A DNA stretch of 64,000 nucleotides from CAMTUH01 sp947084935 (GCA_947084935.1 CAMTUH010000003.1:136568-200567); one strand, 5' to 3'. Numbered from the stretch's first letter, positions 16,816-25,196 are shown. Notes: a model not told the origin generated them from the sequence alone. Numbers and translations are program-made.

Positions 16816-17940
16816 TTACATTATCTGCAAGTCCGCTAAATAATGTTCCGCTTTTATTACTTCAATATCCCCGCGCCGATATTCTCGCGCAAGCTCATGT
16901 ACCACTTGCTTGGCGGGGAGATGGTATTTATCATGAAAATAGATCAGCGCTTTATTGACTTCACCGTCGGCGAATTTTGTTTCAATGATCTGCTCGATTT
17001 TATCGTCACAGGTCAAGGCGAAATCCACTTCTTGCTTATCTTTGGTGCGCAAATAATGCAGACGATAGTTTTTTGCTTCGTAATCTCTTTTCATGTAGAT
17101 GTGTTTCACTAAACAAGTAGCAGAAAAGTTTTCAAACTGAGCGCCATGATCGCCTTTTACAAGGCCCGTATCGAAAAAATAAATTTTTGGTTCTTTTAAA
17201 ATGCTGCGCGCAATATTTTTAGAGAAAGGAGTCACTCTGAAAATAATATATAAATCTTCGAGCACTTGGATGTATTTTTTTACCGTATGGGGCGAAACAG
17301 AAACGTCTTCAGCAATGCCTTTAATTGAAATGGGCGAGCCCACTTTATAGCGCAGCAATTCAAATACGGTTTGCATCGCCTTGAGATTGCTGATGTTATC
17401 AAAATTAAGTACGTCAACAGTAATGAGGCTATTGATGTATTGCATCCGCCAACGTTCCGCATCGATATCGTTCGGTGCTAAATAAGGTTCTGGAAAACCA
17501 CTCCGTGTCATTAAACGATTAATATCAATGGGCAAAGCCAGTTGTTTTAATTCAGCGGGCGATAAGGGTAAAAGATGGTGGGTAAAATAACGTCCGGCGA
17601 GTGAGTCCCCGGCTTTGCTAAAAGCGCTTAAGCGCGCACTTCCCGTGACGATGATTTTTAATGACTCGCGCTTGGTGTCGCAGAGACCCTTGAGGTAGTT
17701 TTTCCATTTCGGCATTTTGTGCAACTCATCTAAGATGAGGAGCTCGGTCGAAGGCAACCAGCCCTTGGCCTTAATGATTTTGCGATCTTCGATGGCGTCA
17801 TAACTGAGGTACGTGGTGCGTTCAAATCCCCGGGCAATATCCTTGGCCAGCCATGACTTTCCAGCCTGTCGGGGGCCGACGATAAAGACCATTTTCTTTG
17901 CGAGGTCTTGGATGATTTTGTCTTTCTGATCCCGTTTCAT
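16816..17940 (-). CDS. AAA-type ATPase with DUF4143 C-terminal domain
   Basis: 374-aa protein of the archaeal/bacterial ATPase group (AAA_14 plus DUF4143). Walker A is GPRQAGKS (22-29) and Walker B is STELLILDELHKMP, followed by the VTGSARLSAF sensor motif. The C-terminal domain (about 190-360) has a winged-helix part (EDVSVSPHTVKKYIQVLEDLYI) and a PDDEXK-like core (KDKQEVDFALTCDDKIEQIIETK). These proteins are frequent in accessory regions; their cellular role is not established. The gene has a private palindrome upstream (17976-18005) and stands alone. Confidence 0.88.
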   Translation of the reverse strand: MKRDQKDKIIQDLAKKMVFIVGPRQAGKSWLAKDIARGFERTTYLSYDAIEDRKIIKAKGWLPSTELLILDELHKMPKWKNYLKGLCDTKRESLKIIVTGSARLSAFSKAGDSLAGRYFTHHLLPLSPAELKQLALPIDINRLMTRSGFPEPYLAPNDIDAERWRMQYINSLITVDVLNFDNISNLKAMQTVFELLRYKVGSPISIKGIAEDVSVSPHTVKKYIQVLEDLYIIFRVTPFSKNIARSILKEPKIYFFDTGLVKGDHGAQFENFSATCLVKHIYMKRDYEAKNYRLHYLRTKDKQEVDFALTCDDKIEQIIETKFADGEVNKALIYFHDKYHLPAKQVVHELAREYRRGDIEVIKAEHYLADLQIM

Positions 17941-17975
17941 ATCGACTATTCTGCATCAGAATGCAAAAAAGTCAA

Positions 17976-18005
17976 GACCATTATGCATTTCAGTGCATAA
18001 TGGTC
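17976..18005. promoter_or_regulatory. 30-bp perfect palindrome upstream of the DUF4143 ATPase gene
   Basis: Arms GACCATTATGCA and TGCATAATGGTC (12 bp, perfect) around the 6-nt loop TTTCAG, 36 bp upstream of the ATPase start codon. Position and symmetry suit an operator or a transcript hairpin. A partial repeat of the inner motif (CTGCATCAGAATGCA) lies between it and the gene. Confidence 0.5.
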
Positions 18006-18110
18006 GAAACCAAGGATTGAATACCTCCCCCTATGCACCCAGCTAAGGGGGTGCGATTGCCATGCGATTATCCATAACCGCAAGGCTTTGTTTATGAGAA
18101 CTGATTTTTT

Positions 18111-18722
18111 TTATAGCCCCCATCGTTTGATGGCAATTCTCATCGCTACGCGGGGATTCGATATTTGCAGCATTTGGGGAACGTCAACGCCGTTGAGTGA
18201 TAAATAATGGGAGAATTGCACCGTAAATCCCGCTTGGCTTAATTGGATCAGGTGTCCGTATGAATCCCATTGACCGTGGTAATTTCCCGGGGCGGGAAGT
18301 CCACGCAACCAATAATAAAGACTGGATACCGGCAGTTGCCAGCCCAATTGTTGTTGCATGAGTTGTTCGGGCGTTTGCGCGGTAAAATATTCTTTTGCCG
18401 AACGCCACAACGTCACGCGACCGGGCTGCCCGGCAATATTGACGCTGTAAATATCCAGCGAAGATTGAATGTGAATTCGGTAATTTTGCCCTTTTTGTTC
18501 CCAATCGTAAGAGGCAATGACGGATTTATTGGGTTGGCGAATGCTGAAGGCGCCCGCAATATTCCATTGCTGCAGGTGACTCAACGCTTGACGGCGCTGT
18601 GCCCACGATTGTTTTTGGTAATGAGCGGATGACGAGGGTACCGATAGAGTTGTGCAGGCTGATAGCGCAAGCACCAGTGAAGCAATTCCAAGAGAAACGA
18701 TCCATCGGATATTCAGTCGCAT
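18111..18722 (-). CDS. lolB: Outer-membrane lipoprotein receptor LolB
   Basis: 203-aa lipoprotein that takes lipoproteins from LolA and inserts them in the outer membrane. Lipobox LSAC gives the acylated Cys23. The mature part shows family features WNIAGAFSIRQPNKSVIASYDWEQKGQNY and LYYWLRGLPAPG, and length is normal (E. coli 207 aa). A ribosome site (AGGAGA) precedes the ATG. In many gammaproteobacteria ispE follows lolB and leads into tRNA-Gln and prs; here the downstream side holds accessory genes instead. Confidence 0.93.
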   Translation of the reverse strand: MRLNIRWIVSLGIASLVLALSACTTLSVPSSSAHYQKQSWAQRRQALSHLQQWNIAGAFSIRQPNKSVIASYDWEQKGQNYRIHIQSSLDIYSVNIAGQPGRVTLWRSAKEYFTAQTPEQLMQQQLGWQLPVSSLYYWLRGLPAPGNYHGQWDSYGHLIQLSQAGFTVQFSHYLSLNGVDVPQMLQISNPRVAMRIAIKRWGL

Positions 18723-18740
18723 TGAGAATCTCCTACGTCA

Positions 18741-18934
18741 AATGGCACTATTTTAAGCTTCGTCGTCCTCACCAGGGATGGTGGGGATCCAAACCCAGGG
18801 AAGGAATTCTTGTCGAAATTTTCAATTTGGATCCCCCCGTCTTGGCGGTGATATTTCAGCGCCATTTTCAACTTCAGTAGACCGCCTGCGCGGGAGGACG
18901 ACGGAATCTGCTTTTTTCTTAAAATAGTGCCATT
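18741..18934. repeat. 194-bp nested palindromic element with unique outer arms
   Basis: Perfect 17-nt outer arms AATGGCACTATTTTAAG (18741-18757) and its complement (18918-18934). Inside are CGTCGTCCTC / GAGGACGACG and GGGGATCCAAA / TTTGGATCCCC pairings, and a small TGGCG...CGCCA hairpin. The core resembles the widespread palindromic family that starts CGTC(A/G)T. It fills the lolB-pteridine reductase gap and would form a very stable hairpin in a transcript crossing it. Confidence 0.8.
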
Positions 18935-18956
18935 GTCTCCTGTATCCTTTTCGTCA

Positions 18957-19682
18957 TTATAAAGACTTCCCCCCATCAAGAGAAATAATTTGTCCGGTGA
19001 TGTGCGAATTTTCAATTAAGAAAAATACCGTTCGTGCGATGTCTTCCAGATTGCCGTATTTTTTTAAGGGTATCAGAGCCCTTTTCTTCTCGAGCTCGGC
19101 TTTAGCTTGGGATGTTTTCGGCAACGTAGGTCCCAGAGCAATCGCATTGACGCGAATGTGTGGCGCGAGCTCAAGCGCCAGCGACTTCGTGAGCATGTTG
19201 AGCCCAGCTTTACTGGCGCAATACACACCGTGATCTCGGAAGGGTCGTGTGGCGTTGATGTCGCTCATATTAATGATGCAACCTTTGGATTTCAGCAAAT
19301 GCGGCGAAGCAGCTTGCGATAAAAAATAAGGGGATAATAAATTGGCATTCATCAATTCGTGCCATTGATCGGACGTTGTTTCGCCAACCGTCGTTGGAAA
19401 ATATCGAGAAGCGTTGTTGATTAGCACATCCAGTCGCTTCCAGTGTTGGTAAGCGTGTGAAATTAATTTCGCGCAACGTTGAGGATCATCTAAATTTGCA
19501 GCCAGAGCAATGGCGGAATTGGGACGTTTCTCTAAACACTGTTGGAGGAGCTCTTCTGCTTCTTGTTTTGATTGGTCGTAATGAATAACCACGCGATAAT
19601 CCTGAGCATGCAGCGCTTCGATGAGCGCCTTTCCAATGCGCCGGGCTGAGCCGGTAACAAGAGCTACTTTTTGGTTTGACAT
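18957..19682 (-). CDS. Pteridine reductase-like short-chain dehydrogenase (FolM/PTR1 type)
   Basis: 241-aa NADPH-dependent SDR. The cofactor motif TGSARRIG (10-17) is the TGxxxRxG form that marks pteridine reductases rather than the common TGxxxGxG. The catalytic tyrosine and lysine are in VYCASKAGLN, and the C-terminus SHITGQIISLDGGKSL is standard. FolM-type enzymes reduce dihydromonapterin or dihydrofolate. The gene is divergent from the MidA-like gene with only a few bases between possible starts, and a PTPS-family pterin enzyme lies just beyond, which supports a pterin role. Confidence 0.85.
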   Translation of the reverse strand: MSNQKVALVTGSARRIGKALIEALHAQDYRVVIHYDQSKQEAEELLQQCLEKRPNSAIALAANLDDPQRCAKLISHAYQHWKRLDVLINNASRYFPTTVGETTSDQWHELMNANLLSPYFLSQAASPHLLKSKGCIINMSDINATRPFRDHGVYCASKAGLNMLTKSLALELAPHIRVNAIALGPTLPKTSQAKAELEKKRALIPLKKYGNLEDIARTVFFLIENSHITGQIISLDGGKSL

Positions 19683-19709
19683 TAGTTGATTTTCCGTTAC
19701 AGTCGCATT

Positions 19710-20876
19710 ATGGTCAATAATCTACCCATTCCAGATCCGCTTTTACACGCACACGGCGCACGCGTTGAAGCTCATATCGCTGAAGAAATTCGTAAGCACG
19801 GCCCGATTCCCTTTGCGCGGTATATGTCGCTCGCTCTCTATGCGCCAGGACTGGGTTATTATAGCGCGGGACTGCGAAAAGTGGGTACTGGAGGTGATTT
19901 TGTGACGGCGCCGGAATTATCGCCCCTTTTTTCGCGTTGCGTGGCGAAACAATGTCTGCAGGTGCTGGCGGATTTGCCTTCAGGAGACATCTTGGAGTTG
20001 GGGGCAGGGACAGGAGCGATGGCTTTATCGTTGTTGCAGGAACTAGAAACACACGGCGTGCTTCCTGAGCATTATTTTATTTTAGAAGTCAGTGCCGATT
20101 TCCGCGAGCGACAGCAGCAACTGTTTCAGGAAAAAGCGTCACGGTTTTTAGATCGCGTGCGATGGCTCGATAGGTTGCCGGAGCAACCCATTCAGGGTGT
20201 CATTATTGGTAATGAAGTGGTGGACGCGATGCCGGTTCATAAATTTAAAATCGAATCAGGAATCAAAGAATTTTACGTGGATTATCGTGACGGAAAGTTT
20301 GTGTGGGAGTTGAGTGAACCAAGTTCGTCAGAGTTGGTTGCGAAGATAAAAGAATGGGAAGTACAGTTTCCGGAAAATTATGAATCGGAAATTAATTTGT
20401 GGGTGCAGCCGTGGATTGCTTCTTTGTCGGATGCGCTACAGAAAGGATTAATTTTATTGATTGATTACGGATTTCCACGACATGAGTATTATCATGCCGA
20501 TCGAAATCAGGGCACTCTCATGTGCCATTATCAACACCGCGCTCATTCGGATCCCTTGATTCTCACGGGATTGCAAGACATCACGGCCCACGTGGATTTT
20601 TCGAATGTAGCAGAAGCCGCTGCTCACCAAGGGCTGAGCGTTGCGGGCTACACGCATCAAGCGGCTTTCTTATTGAATTGTGGTCTGCTGGATTTTATTC
20701 AAAAAAGTGAAAATCCTGCGGATCATTATCGAGTGGCCCAGGAAATTAAACGCCTGACATTGCCGAGCGAAATGGGTGAGCTTTTTAAAGTGATTGCGTT
20801 GACACGAGGAGTTGATCGCGATTTAATCGGTTTTTCCAGTATGAATCAAGTGGAGCGATTATCATGTCCCGTATAG
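19710..20876 (+). CDS. SAM-dependent methyltransferase, MidA/NDUFAF7 family
   Basis: About 388-aa Methyltransf_28 family protein. The N-terminal HGPIPFARYMSLALYAPGLGYY and FVTAPELSPLF segments and the SAM-binding ILELGAGTGAMA are diagnostic, followed by IIGNEVVDAMPVHKF. Eukaryotic members methylate an arginine of a complex I subunit; the bacterial role is less clear. I chose the ATG at 19710 (MVNNLPIPD); an upstream frame-opening at 19686 is possible and neither has a strong ribosome site. Its end overlaps the next gene by 13 bp. Confidence 0.9.
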   Translation: MVNNLPIPDPLLHAHGARVEAHIAEEIRKHGPIPFARYMSLALYAPGLGYYSAGLRKVGTGGDFVTAPELSPLFSRCVAKQCLQVLADLPSGDILELGAGTGAMALSLLQELETHGVLPEHYFILEVSADFRERQQQLFQEKASRFLDRVRWLDRLPEQPIQGVIIGNEVVDAMPVHKFKIESGIKEFYVDYRDGKFVWELSEPSSSELVAKIKEWEVQFPENYESEINLWVQPWIASLSDALQKGLILLIDYGFPRHEYYHADRNQGTLMCHYQHRAHSDPLILTGLQDITAHVDFSNVAEAAAHQGLSVAGYTHQAAFLLNCGLLDFIQKSENPADHYRVAQEIKRLTLPSEMGELFKVIALTRGVDRDLIGFSSMNQVERLSCPV

Positions 20877-21352
20877 TTACCTTGGATTTTTATCCCGAAG
20901 CGTTTGGTTTTAATATCGCACATTTTACGATGTTTTCTGCTACCGAGCGCGAACGTTGGCACGGACATAATTATTCCGTTGCCGCCTCTATAACAGCAAA
21001 AATCAACGAACCCGGGATCACTTTTAATTACGCACTTTTTAAAGAAAGACTGACATCGTTGTGCCAGCAACTGGATTGTTGTTTTATTTTACCAGCCCGA
21101 TCACCGTATTTAAAGATTTCTGAAAATGGAGATCATTATAAAGTTATTTTTAACAACGACGAAATGTCTTTTTTGAAAAAAGATGTTTTACTGTTGCCAA
21201 TTGCAAACACGACGCTCGAAGATTTTTCTCAGTGGTTTATTGATCAATTATCTGAAGATAAAGCGTTTATTGAAACTTACGGCATCCAAGCGATGACCGT
21301 TAAAGTTTTTAACGGTCCCGCGCAAAGCGCGCGTGCGGAATGGAGTTTATAA
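20864..21352 (+). CDS. 6-pyruvoyltetrahydropterin synthase / QueD family protein lacking the catalytic Cys
   Basis: 162-aa T-fold enzyme. Zinc-ligand histidines are in FNIAHFTMF and in WHGHNYSV. In QueD and classical PTPS a cysteine stands four residues before the HGH motif. Here the text is ERERWHGH, so that Cys is replaced and a Glu occupies the ExxHGH position. That pattern is described for PTPS-III enzymes that replace dihydroneopterin aldolase (FolB) in folate synthesis. Neighbours are a FolM-like reductase and cca. Its 3' end overlaps convergent cca by 6 bp. PTPS-III identity is inference from the motif and context. Confidence 0.8.
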   Translation: MSRIVTLDFYPEAFGFNIAHFTMFSATERERWHGHNYSVAASITAKINEPGITFNYALFKERLTSLCQQLDCCFILPARSPYLKISENGDHYKVIFNNDEMSFLKKDVLLLPIANTTLEDFSQWFIDQLSEDKAFIETYGIQAMTVKVFNGPAQSARAEWSL

Positions 21353-22432
21353 AATCGCCCGGATTGCCTCAAGCCGTAACTTTTCAAGCGCAGTTGCAAA
21401 TTCCTCGCCTTTTAGTTGTTTTTCCTGCAATGGTTTGATGTCCACCGATTTAATCGCCGTTACCACCTTTTCGATTCTTTTTCGGTGCTGCGAAGTGATT
21501 TCTAAATCGATTAATTCGCTCGTTGCAAGAAATTGTTCGAATCGTTCATTTCTCCGAAGGGCATCCGTTGCGAGAATCAATTCCAGTAATGGTTTTTCGC
21601 CCATACCCAAACAATTTTTATAGCGATCACGGTAACGTGAAATTAATAGCGCTAAATCAGCATATTCATTTGGAATGCGATACCGCTGCACCAGGGCTTG
21701 AATCGCTGGTGGCGCAAGATCACTGAGTAATGCAGCAAAACGAACGATTCCCGATGAGGTTTTGTTTGCAAGGCGTTCTACTGCGGCAACCCCTTTCCCG
21801 TCGAGACAAATTTCGGGGAATAAAATCGGCAATGCGTCACAAACAGACAGGACATCAAAAAACTTTTTCGGTTCTTTATTATTGAGCGCACGAGCCCACT
21901 CTTGCCAAACGCGCTCCGGCACCAGCGCATTGACCTCGCCTACCTTAACCATATTTTTCATAAAAAGTAAGGTGTCTGGGTGTATCGTAAAATCAGGGAA
22001 TTTTGTGGCGAGTCGAGCGACGCGTAAAATTCGGACGGGATCTTCCTGAAAAGCCGATGAAACGTGGCGAAATATTTTATTTTTTAAATCACGTTGGCCG
22101 TCGTAAGGATCGATCAGTTTTTCATCCGGAGTTTCTGCTATGGCGTTGATGGTGAGATCGCGTCGCTTTAAATCTTCTTCCAGCGTAACGTCGGGGGCGG
22201 CGTAGAAAGTAAATCCTTTGTACCCTTTTCCGACTTTTCGTTCCGTTCGTGCCAACGCGTATTCTTCGTGCGTTTTCGGGTGCAAAAAGACGGGGAATTC
22301 TTTGCCCACGGGCTGAAAGTGTTTCTCCAGCATTTCTTCGGGTGTTGCGCCCACTACTACCCAATCTTTTTCTTTTACCGGCAGGCCTAATAATTTATCG
22401 CGAATGGCCCCGCCTACCAAAAAAATTTTCAC
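21347..22432 (-). CDS. cca: CCA tRNA nucleotidyltransferase without a recognisable HD domain
   Basis: 361-aa enzyme adding CCA to tRNA 3' ends. The N-terminal catalytic half is very close to E. coli Cca, with LVGGAIRDKLLGLPVKEKDWVVVG, HEEYALARTERKVGKGYKGF and EEDLKRRDLTINAIA. After LFPEICLDGKGVAAVERLAN the HPEIDTG...HDLGKG segment of the E. coli HD phosphohydrolase domain is absent, which explains the shorter length (412 aa in E. coli). Both tRNA genes in this window lack an encoded CCA, so the activity should be essential for them. Confidence 0.94.
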   Translation of the reverse strand: MKIFLVGGAIRDKLLGLPVKEKDWVVVGATPEEMLEKHFQPVGKEFPVFLHPKTHEEYALARTERKVGKGYKGFTFYAAPDVTLEEDLKRRDLTINAIAETPDEKLIDPYDGQRDLKNKIFRHVSSAFQEDPVRILRVARLATKFPDFTIHPDTLLFMKNMVKVGEVNALVPERVWQEWARALNNKEPKKFFDVLSVCDALPILFPEICLDGKGVAAVERLANKTSSGIVRFAALLSDLAPPAIQALVQRYRIPNEYADLALLISRYRDRYKNCLGMGEKPLLELILATDALRRNERFEQFLATSELIDLEITSQHRKRIEKVVTAIKSVDIKPLQEKQLKGEEFATALEKLRLEAIRAIL

Positions 22433-22474
22433 GTGTGTTGTCCTCTTTGCAATCTTTTAGCAGCCTAGTACACT

Positions 22475-22609
22475 GTAACATTAATTTTGCTATGCAGTTA
22501 ATTCGCTCGGGGTCCTGCCGCTGCGCGCACCCCGTCGCGTGACCGCGTCGGGGTCCCCGCGCTCCGCGTCACCCCTCGGGGTAATGCTGAGAGGCAAAAT
22601 TAATGTTAC
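22475..22609. repeat. 135-bp GC-rich palindromic element with AT-rich outer arms
   Basis: Perfect 16-nt arms GTAACATTAATTTTGC (22475-22490) and complement (22594-22609) flank a very GC-rich core with CGGGGT/ACCCCG-type pairings (GACCGCGTCGGGGTCCCCGC). The right arm ends 14 bp before the psd start codon, so the hairpin sits in the psd leader. It fills the 190-bp gap between divergent cca and psd. Confidence 0.75.
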
Positions 22610-22623
22610 TGGATGCTGGTGTA

Positions 22624-23466
22624 ATGAATCAATCAAGATTGCATAAATTCTTGCCACAACACGCCCTGTCACGGATTGCGGGTTGGTTTGCGGACCGTCG
22701 GTGGGGGGCGGTTACGCGGTGGGTTATCCGTATTTTTATCCGTCGTTATAAGGTGGATATGAAGGAAGCTCTGCAGGAAGATTATCGTTCTTATCCTACG
22801 TTTAATGCCTTTTTTACGCGGCATTTGAAATCGGATTTGCGGCCGATTGTCAGTGATTCTACTGCTATTGCTTCTCCCGTCGACGGCGTTGTCAGTGAGA
22901 TGGGTGATCTTCAGAACGTAAACATTCTGCAAGCTAAAAATCGGTTTTATACCGTTGATGATTTGTTGGGGGGTAATTCAGAGCACGCGGCTTTATTTCG
23001 AGACGGGCACTTTTTGACGGCCTACCTCGCGCCTAAGAATTATCACCGTATCCATATGCCCATCGATGGGCGATTACTGGAAATGATTCATGTTCCGGGG
23101 CGTTTGTTTTCCGTTAATGCGGCATCGGTGGAATACGTACCGAATTTATTTGCACGCAACGAACGCGTGGTTTGTTTGTTCGAAACCAAAGCGGGGCTGA
23201 TGGCCATGGTCATGGTAGGCGCGATGATTGTCGGTAGCATCAACACGGTGTGGCACGGAACCGTAACCCCGCCGACAAAATCTTCTGTTTCAGTCTGGGG
23301 ATATCGTGAAGAAAATTTCGAGATCCAACGCGGCCAAGAAGTGGGTCATTTTAAAATGGGATCGACGGTGATCGTACTATTCCAAAAAAATAAAATTCAG
23401 TGGAATTTAAATTTTAAATCGGGTCAAATGATTCATTATGGAGAAATGATGGGGGCTTTGAGATAA
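22624..23466 (+). CDS. psd: Phosphatidylserine decarboxylase proenzyme
   Basis: About 280-aa inner-membrane enzyme making phosphatidylethanolamine. The start MNQSRLHKFLPQHALSRIAG matches family N-termini, so I prefer the ATG at 22624 over the frame-opening ATG at 22603, which lies inside the repeat arm region. Conserved parts are YPTFNAFFTRHLK, IASPVDGVVSE and the YLAPKNYHRIHMP segment. The self-cleavage site is MGST (commonly LGST) in GHFKMGSTVIVLF; Gly-Ser is kept, so pyruvoyl formation should be intact. Confidence 0.96.
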   Translation: MNQSRLHKFLPQHALSRIAGWFADRRWGAVTRWVIRIFIRRYKVDMKEALQEDYRSYPTFNAFFTRHLKSDLRPIVSDSTAIASPVDGVVSEMGDLQNVNILQAKNRFYTVDDLLGGNSEHAALFRDGHFLTAYLAPKNYHRIHMPIDGRLLEMIHVPGRLFSVNAASVEYVPNLFARNERVVCLFETKAGLMAMVMVGAMIVGSINTVWHGTVTPPTKSSVSVWGYREENFEIQRGQEVGHFKMGSTVIVLFQKNKIQWNLNFKSGQMIHYGEMMGALR

Positions 23467-23467
23467 C

Positions 23468-23517
23468 CGTAGGAATTCCCGGGTTACGCCTCGAGGCGAG
23501 GCTTCACCCAGGCTACG
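23468..23517. repeat. GTAGCC-type palindromic repeat
   Basis: Short inverted repeat just after psd: CGTAG...GGCTACG outer ends with GCCTCG/CGAGGC and GGGT/ACCC inner pairing. It could act as a transcription-end hairpin for psd. Confidence 0.75.
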
Positions 23518-23564
23518 AATCCTCGTTCCCTGCTGTGGATCGAAATCAAAACAAGGAGTTCAAC

Positions 23565-24062
23565 ATGATTCAACGCATCACTATTTTTATATTCGCCATC
23601 TTATTTGCCGGCATCGCCAGCGCAAAAAGTATCGACGTGAAAATAAATCTCGTTACAAAAACAGGCCAAGGCGCATCGGTGGGCTCCGTCCAATTGACCG
23701 ATACGCGGAAGGGTATGTTAATCACACCCAAATTACACGGGCTCACGCCGGGTATCCATGGGTTCCACGTGCACGTCAATCCTTCTTGTGCCGACACCGG
23801 CATGGCAGCTGGCGGTCACTTGGATCCAAAACACACGGATAAACACCTTGGGCCTTACAAGGACGGACACTTGGGTGATTTGCCGGCATTAACCGTGGAC
23901 CAAAACGGCAACGCCACTAAGCCGCTATTAGCGCCCCGAATCAAGGTAAAAGAAGTGATGAATCATTCTCTGATGATTCACGCCGGCGGAGATAATTATT
24001 CCGACCAACCGCAAAAACTCGGCGGCGGCGGTGCGCGTGTTGCGTGTGGGGTCATTAAGTAG
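23565..24062 (+). CDS. sodC: Periplasmic Cu/Zn superoxide dismutase
   Basis: 165-aa secreted enzyme removing superoxide, with signal peptide MIQRITIFIFAILFAGIASA. Metal-binding histidines are in GFHVHVNPSC and in the GGHLDPKHTDKHLGP loop, with a further copper ligand in SLMIHAGGDNYSD. The cysteines of NPSC and RVACGVIK form the family disulfide. The ATG at 23565 has AAGGAG eight bases upstream; an earlier in-frame start lacks support. SodC is often kept in intracellular pathogens against host oxidative burst. Confidence 0.96.
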   Translation: MIQRITIFIFAILFAGIASAKSIDVKINLVTKTGQGASVGSVQLTDTRKGMLITPKLHGLTPGIHGFHVHVNPSCADTGMAAGGHLDPKHTDKHLGPYKDGHLGDLPALTVDQNGNATKPLLAPRIKVKEVMNHSLMIHAGGDNYSDQPQKLGGGGARVACGVIK

Positions 24063-24205
24063 CCATGGCAATCGCACTCAATCTTCCCCGTCATTGCGAG
24101 GAGCCTTAGGCGACGAAGCAACCCAGGATTAATTAATTCTGGATTGCCGCGGCGCCTGACGGCGCCTCGCAATGACGGAGCCTAAAATTCAGTGCGTTGC
24201 CATGG
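24063..24205. repeat. 143-bp nested palindromic element
   Basis: Outer arms CCATGGCAATCGCACT (24063-24078) and AGTGCGTTGCCATGG (24191-24205) pair with one bulge. The core CGTCATTGCGAGG ... CCTCGCAATGACGG is a further inverted repeat of a type seen in many proteobacteria. Fourteen bases of the arm (GTGCGATTGCCATG) also occur alone at 18051-18064. It separates convergent sodC and epmA. Confidence 0.8.
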
Positions 24206-24221
24206 GATGACACGGTTGCTT

Positions 24222-25196
24222 CTAAGCAAGATCACAAGGAAAACTAATTACATCCCGAATAGTGTTCGTGTTCGCTTTAATCATCAGCAAGCGGTCGAGT
24301 CCGAGCGCAACGCCCGCGCAAGTTGGTAAACCGTGTTCCAGTGCTGCGAGAAAGCGCTCGTCGATTTTCATTGGTGCGCGACCCAGTTGTTCACGATGGT
24401 GATTGTCTTTTTCAAATCGTTGTCGTTGTTCGGCTGCGTTCATTAATTCATCGAAGCCGTTGGCGCATTCAATTCCTTGGATATAAACTTCGAATCGTTG
24501 AGCGACTGTGGGATTAGTCGGATGAATTTTTGCGAGTGCCGCTTGTGAGGCAGGAAAATCATAAACAAATACAGGCGCTGTAAATCCAATTTTCGGTTCA
24601 ATAGCGTGACTAAATAAAAATTGCAATAAATCGTCTCGGTTTGAAAAAGTACGCGCGTCATCGAGCGAATGTGATTTGGCGAGCGACTGCAATTCAGGTA
24701 ACGAGACGTCAAACGGGTTGATTTTTACGTGCTCCAAAAATAATTGTTCGTACGTTTTTCGTTCAGATTTTTTCGATTGAATCGTGAATTGCAACAGCTC
24801 ATCCATCTCGTCCATCAAATCGTGGTAATTAAATCCCACGCGGTACCATTCCAGCATCGTAAATTCAGGATTGTGGTGACGGCCACTGTCTTCGTTACGG
24901 AATGCCTTAACAATTTGAAAAATAGAGCCGCTGCCCGCCGCCAACAAGCGCTTCATCGCGTATTCGGGAGAAGTCTGTAAAAAATACGGAATTTGCGCGC
25001 GCTGACCGTGATGCTGCGTTTTAAAACTTTCGATGTAAACGTCCGTTACACCGTGTTGGCTCAGTAGAGGTGTTTCCACTTCTAATACGTTGCGCTGACG
25101 GAAAAATTCGCGGATGTCGGCGTACAGTTTCGCGCGAAGGCGTAATGCCGACAGTGAGGTGGTGGGTTCCCAGGCAATTTTGGGGGCTGTTGACAT
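24222..25196 (-). CDS. epmA: EF-P--(R)-beta-lysine ligase EpmA (GenX/PoxA)
   Basis: 324-aa class II lysyl-tRNA-synthetase-like enzyme that attaches beta-lysine to EF-P. Motifs include FLQTSPEYAMKRLLAAGSGSIFQI, FRNEDSGRHHNPEFTMLEWYR, GIECANGFDELMNA and the terminal GVALGLDRLLM. The ATG at 25196 gives the normal family length (E. coli 325 aa). The frame is open 31 codons further upstream, but only through a repeat element. The start codon and first codons lie inside the arm of that element, and no Shine-Dalgarno sequence is visible. It follows efp on the same strand. Confidence 0.95.
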   Translation of the reverse strand: MSTAPKIAWEPTTSLSALRLRAKLYADIREFFRQRNVLEVETPLLSQHGVTDVYIESFKTQHHGQRAQIPYFLQTSPEYAMKRLLAAGSGSIFQIVKAFRNEDSGRHHNPEFTMLEWYRVGFNYHDLMDEMDELLQFTIQSKKSERKTYEQLFLEHVKINPFDVSLPELQSLAKSHSLDDARTFSNRDDLLQFLFSHAIEPKIGFTAPVFVYDFPASQAALAKIHPTNPTVAQRFEVYIQGIECANGFDELMNAAEQRQRFEKDNHHREQLGRAPMKIDERFLAALEHGLPTCAGVALGLDRLLMIKANTNTIRDVISFPCDLA

